Assembly: GCA_002167605.1 (NCBI GenBank)
Contig: NHCT01000021.1
Span: forward strand, 39,228 to 49,589
DNA length: 10,362 nt
Origin: Verrucomicrobia bacterium TMED40
GTDB taxonomy: Bacteria > Verrucomicrobiota > Verrucomicrobiia > Opitutales > Seribacteraceae
Direction: 5' to 3'
The notes under the pieces were generated by a model that ran no database searches, was not told where the DNA came from, and saw nothing but the letters and a program-made list of their open reading frames with translations. The stretch's first letter is position 1. Every line of letters begins with the position of its first letter. Positions 7,728 to 10,362 of the stretch are shown in pieces. The position numbers and the translations under genes were made by a program.

Positions 7728-8587
7728 TCGGTGGCAAGGCAGGTTCTGAGTTAGATATCAATCAAACACTCCTGCCACGCATTATCATAGTACGTGGGGG
7801 TGGTGTAGGGGATTTCCTTCTCACTCTTCCGGTCATTTTTGAAAGTCTTTCGAGGTATCGGGAGGTCATTCTTTTCACTAAAAGCAGTTACCCCGAATTG
7901 CTGCCGCAAGATCTGCAAAAGGTTCGGACATTCGATCTGGATAGTGAATTGGAAAAGCTACCTTCTTTCGCTAAAGGTGGGGATCTGATTACTTTTTGGA
8001 AAGACTCGAGTTGGGTCAGGGAAGTCGAGGGATATGGCCTTCGCCGACTCCATCTTTTGGAATCTCGCCCCTCAGATGAACCGCATGTCACCCAAGCGAT
8101 GTTTAAAAAACTCGACTGGAGAATCTCTTCTGAAACCCTTCGCTCCGCTTGGTTGGGGGATCATTGGAATCCTTCCAGCGAAACGCTCTGGATTCATCCG
8201 GGTAGCGGTAGTTCACAAAAGAACGCACCTTTTTCTATTTTCGAAAAACGAGCAAAGGAATGGCTTGCTCGACGAACCGATAACACCGTGGTTTTTTCCT
8301 TTGGGGAGGCCGATCAAGCCCTGAAAATAATTGTACTTGAAAGTGACTTGTGTTCGGATCCCAGAGTCCAAACCAGGACTTACCGAAGTTTAAGGGCTTT
8401 CAGGGATACCCTTTCTGAATGTGCCGGGAGTTTTGTTGGAAATGACTCGGGCCCCAGTCATTTGGCTGCGATGTTGGGCATTCCCACTGATGTGTTCTTT
8501 CGTTCCACAAATCCCATGATTTGGAAACCGCTTGGCCCAAGGGTCAGGGTTTATTTGGATGAATCTGGTGCCAACAGAATCTTGTAG
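7724..8587 (+). CDS. Glycosyltransferase family 9-like protein (heptosyltransferase-like), short form
   Basis: The 287-residue product resembles the GT9 family, whose known members (WaaC, WaaF and relatives) transfer heptose from ADP-heptose to lipopolysaccharide core at the cytoplasmic face of the inner membrane. Family hallmarks are IIIVRGGGVGD (20-30), matching the N-terminal strand and glycine loop; WIHPGSGSSQKN (156-167), the nucleotide-sugar site opening; and FVGNDSGPSHLAAMLGIP (237-254), the conserved C-terminal signature, followed by NPMIWKPLGP (263-272). There is no signal peptide or membrane span. It is shorter than the usual 320-360 residues, mostly between the two halves, so donor and acceptor cannot be predicted. 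The start at 7724 overlaps the thrC stop as ATGA; nearby ATGs at 7714 and 7720 are in a frame that soon stops. Its last 37 bases overlap the convergent cimA gene. Family call fairly sure, function unsure. Confidence 0.78.
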   Translation: MIGGKAGSELDINQTLLPRIIIVRGGGVGDFLLTLPVIFESLSRYREVILFTKSSYPELLPQDLQKVRTFDLDSELEKLPSFAKGGDLITFWKDSSWVREVEGYGLRRLHLLESRPSDEPHVTQAMFKKLDWRISSETLRSAWLGDHWNPSSETLWIHPGSGSSQKNAPFSIFEKRAKEWLARRTDNTVVFSFGEADQALKIIVLESDLCSDPRVQTRTYRSLRAFRDTLSECAGSFVGNDSGPSHLAAMLGIPTDVFFRSTNPMIWKPLGPRVRVYLDESGANRIL

Positions 8588-10137
8588 GAGACAGAATCGA
8601 CCAGTGCTTCCCAACTTGCGGTGATTACATTATCACTGACTCCAACTGTCCCCCAAGTCTTTTCCCCGTCGGTTGATTCAACATGGACGCGGGTGATCGC
8701 ATCCGAGCCCAAATTACTTTCAAGAATTCGAACCTTGAAATCAACCAAGCGAACTTCTCGGATGAACGGGAAGTCATCTTCCAAAGCTTTTCGCAGAGCG
8801 TGGTCGAGTGCGGAAACGGGTCCGTTGCCCTCCGCCACCGTGTGCCGAACCTCATCTTGAACATTTAACTTTACGGTAGCCTCGGAAGAGGTACCTTCGG
8901 AGCCCTTCCCTCTGCCTACTCCAACATGATAACCGAGGACTTGAAAAGCGGAGTTTTCGCCTCTTAAAAATCTTCTCAACAATAAATCGAAGGAGGCATC
9001 CGCGGATTCGTATTCATAGCCCTTGAATTCCATCTGCTTTAGTTCCTCGAGGAAGGATTTCATTTCCGGCGAACGTCCGTCCACCTCCATTCCCATTTCC
9101 TTAGCTTTCATCATAATGCTACTTCGCCCGGACATGTCCGATACCAAGACCCGTGTCCGGTTACCTACGATTGCGGGGTCGATGTGCTCATAACTTCGAG
9201 TCGACTTAGAGGCTGCATCCGCATGGACCCCGCCTTTGTGAGCGAAGGAGGCAGTGCCAACATAAGGTGCCCGGATGTCTGACCTCAGGTTGGTTGCATC
9301 GTCCACGAACAAGGACAAGTCCCGCAACTTGGCTAAATGGTTCCGGCAATTGGTCTCCTTGCCCATCTTGATCTCAAGGTTTGGAATGATACTAGTTAAG
9401 TTGGCGTTTCCGTTTCTCTCACCGTATCCATTCATGGTCCCTTGCACCATTACCGCACCGGTCTCGACACCGGCCAAACTGACCGCGACACCGACACCCG
9501 CGTCATTGTGACAATGAACACCGATTTTGGATTGAGTGAATCGTTGGACCACAGTGGAGGTGATTTCCGTAACGGGCCTGACCAGTTTGCCGCCATTGGT
9601 TTCGCAAAGTGTGAGAAAGTCTGCTCCGCCTCTTTCGGCAGCCTCTAGGGTCGATAACGCGTAGTCAGGGTTATCGAGATATCCGTCGTAAAAATGTTCC
9701 GCGTCGTAAACGACTTCCTTCCCCTGTTCCTTAAGGTAGCGGACAGTGTCTTCGATCATAGCGAGGTTTTCTTCGGGTGTGGTGCGAAGAACATCAGTGA
9801 CATGGAGCAACCAGGTTTTTCCAAAAATTGTGACTACGGGGGTGGACGCCTCAAGCAACAACTTCACCTGAGCGTCTTCCTCAACTGCAGTCAATGCTCT
9901 CCGGGTTGAGCCAAAGGATGCGACTTTGGCATGGCCAAGATTTAAATCTCCCGCTTGTTCGAAAAAGGCCATGTCTCTTGGGTTACTGCCCGGCCATCCT
10001 CCTTCAATGTAATCGATGCCAAATTGATCGAGCTTTTGGGCAACTCTTAGTTTTGCTGCAACTGTAAAGGAAACTCCTTCGGCTTGGGAGCCATCTCTCA
10101 AGGTGGTGTCGTAAATGAGAACTTTGTTGTGGGTCAT
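8551..10137 (-). CDS. cimA: (R)-citramalate synthase (CimA type)
   Basis: CimA condenses pyruvate and acetyl-CoA to (R)-citramalate, giving 2-oxobutyrate for isoleucine without threonine deaminase. The 528-residue product has the HMGL-like TIM barrel (about 4-275): DTTLRDGSQAEG (10-21) with the metal-binding aspartate and catalytic arginine, YIEGGWPGSNP (43-53), the metal-ligand motif HCHNDAG (208-214), and GTMNGYGERNGNANL (233-247). FAHKGGVHADA (298-308) lies in the linker region. A C-terminal LeuA-type dimer/regulatory domain (about 395-525) is the expected site of isoleucine inhibition. GGWPGSNP and the overall length point to the CimA branch rather than 2-isopropylmalate or homocitrate synthase; a homologous acyl transferase with another 2-oxoacid cannot be excluded by eye. 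The start is ATG 10137-10135, without a clear Shine-Dalgarno. The stop (TAA, 8553-8551) lies within the 3' end of the opposing glycosyltransferase gene. The last few residues (APDSSK) look like a non-conserved tail. Confidence 0.93.
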   Translation of the reverse strand: MTHNKVLIYDTTLRDGSQAEGVSFTVAAKLRVAQKLDQFGIDYIEGGWPGSNPRDMAFFEQAGDLNLGHAKVASFGSTRRALTAVEEDAQVKLLLEASTPVVTIFGKTWLLHVTDVLRTTPEENLAMIEDTVRYLKEQGKEVVYDAEHFYDGYLDNPDYALSTLEAAERGGADFLTLCETNGGKLVRPVTEITSTVVQRFTQSKIGVHCHNDAGVGVAVSLAGVETGAVMVQGTMNGYGERNGNANLTSIIPNLEIKMGKETNCRNHLAKLRDLSLFVDDATNLRSDIRAPYVGTASFAHKGGVHADAASKSTRSYEHIDPAIVGNRTRVLVSDMSGRSSIMMKAKEMGMEVDGRSPEMKSFLEELKQMEFKGYEYESADASFDLLLRRFLRGENSAFQVLGYHVGVGRGKGSEGTSSEATVKLNVQDEVRHTVAEGNGPVSALDHALRKALEDDFPFIREVRLVDFKVRILESNLGSDAITRVHVESTDGEKTWGTVGVSDNVITASWEALVDSVSYKILLAPDSSK

Positions 10138-10157
10138 AATAAAATTTCTTGAAGATT

Positions 10158-10202
10158 CATTGGTCGATTCTCGTTCAAAACCAATACTTTACTGCATTGG
10201 TT
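10158..10202 (-). repeat. Inverted repeat with a third copy near the cimA start; possible alternative hairpins
   Basis: In the cimA direction AACCAAT (10202-10196) can pair with ATTGGTT (10185-10179): seven perfect pairs around a 10-base loop. A third element, ACCAATG (10164-10158), can instead pair with the same middle segment (ATTGGT plus a flanking T-G wobble). The two hairpins exclude each other. The last element ends 20 bases before the cimA ATG, where folding could affect ribosome access. Repeats of 6-7 bases can arise by chance in a region this size, so the regulatory reading is tentative. Confidence 0.3.
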
Positions 10203-10220
10203 AGAAGCAGGGGAAGGGAA

Positions 10221-10260
10221 AGCCCGAGTCTCCAGACAAAATAGAAAGAGATCCCGGGCT
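10221..10260 (-). promoter_or_regulatory. Long hairpin in the cimA leader (or terminator of an upstream gene)
   Basis: On the minus strand AGCCCGGG (10260-10253) followed by TCTC (10251-10248) pairs with GAGA (10232-10229) and CTCGGGCT (10228-10221). This gives 12 pairs including one G-U, a single bulged A at 10252 and a 15-base loop. The G-U is an A-C mismatch on the plus strand, so the structure favours a minus-strand transcript. The following sequence is TTTCCCTTCCCC, pyrimidine-rich but without a real T-run, so it is not a standard intrinsic terminator. It could be a leader structure of cimA or the tail of a gene lying to the right of the window. Confidence 0.4.
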
Positions 10261-10362
10261 AAGAAATTCGCCAGGGAATGCTCAGGTATGCGATGGTGGC
10301 AAACGAATCTAATAGGGTTGAAGGCATTTGATCAAAATAAAGTCCGTTCTGTCCTTGGCAAT

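Larger units (their letters stand above)
10138..10362 (-). other. Upstream/leader region of cimA, no gene seen
   Basis: No credible protein or RNA gene is visible in these 225 bases on either strand; the short plus-strand readings from the ATGs around 10279-10294 stop within about 20 codons. Read in the cimA direction, it holds a long hairpin (10221-10260), then a second inverted repeat (10179-10202) and a third related element (10158-10164) just before the start codon. A weak promoter-like pair on the minus strand is TTGATC (10335-10330) and TTAGAT (10312-10307), 17 bases apart. The -10 matches poorly, so this is only a candidate. Confidence 0.5.

Noticed and set aside
10307..10335. Minus-strand promoter TTGATC-N17-TTAGAT for cimA
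   Set aside because: The -10 matches the consensus at only three of six positions; kept only as a weak candidate in the leader description.
1..10362. CRISPR arrays, tRNA/rRNA genes, insertion sequences, attachment sites, toxin-antitoxin or defence genes
   Set aside because: No regularly spaced repeats, cloverleaf-like sequences, transposase motifs, flanking inverted repeats or composition shifts were seen; coding density is explained by the eight genes listed.

Overview
This is an ordinary-looking bacterial chromosomal segment made almost entirely of housekeeping and amino-acid biosynthesis genes. No plasmid, phage, insertion sequence, CRISPR array, tRNA or rRNA is visible. Base composition is moderate and even (a little under half G+C by eye, not counted), and I see no sign of recent transfer. 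Most genes lack a clear Shine-Dalgarno sequence. The gene content, the family-9 glycosyltransferase-like gene and the SD-poor starts would fit a Gram-negative, Verrucomicrobiota-like bacterium. That placement is an inference with low-to-moderate confidence, since no 16S or other decisive marker is present.

Layout: (1) 1-1387, minus strand: ffh, the signal recognition particle GTPase, running off the left edge just before its C-terminus. (2) 1388-1498: a short divergent intergenic region. (3) 1499-8587, plus strand: six closely packed genes, serA (serine), plsY (phospholipid acylation), hom and lysC (aspartate pathway, overlapping by ATGA), thrC (threonine) and a short family-9 glycosyltransferase-like gene (overlapping thrC by ATGA). 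(4) 8551-10137, minus strand: cimA (citramalate synthase), which converges on the glycosyltransferase gene and overlaps its 3' end by 37 bp. (5) 10138-10362: a non-coding leader upstream of cimA with two hairpins, one of which has an alternative pairing partner.

The genes form a coherent amino-acid block. LysC makes aspartyl phosphate, Hom makes homoserine and ThrC makes threonine from phosphohomoserine. CimA starts the threonine-independent route to 2-oxobutyrate and isoleucine, and SerA makes the serine precursor. SerA, Hom and LysC carry C-terminal ACT-type domains and CimA a LeuA-type dimer domain, so feedback control by end products is expected. Homoserine kinase (thrB) and aspartate-semialdehyde dehydrogenase (asd) are not in the window. 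plsY and the glycosyltransferase-like gene belong to envelope and lipid metabolism and are the odd members.

I did not find a convincing undescribed system. The most worthwhile leads are the structured cimA leader, the thrC-coupled glycosyltransferase-like gene and the coding overlap between the convergent genes.
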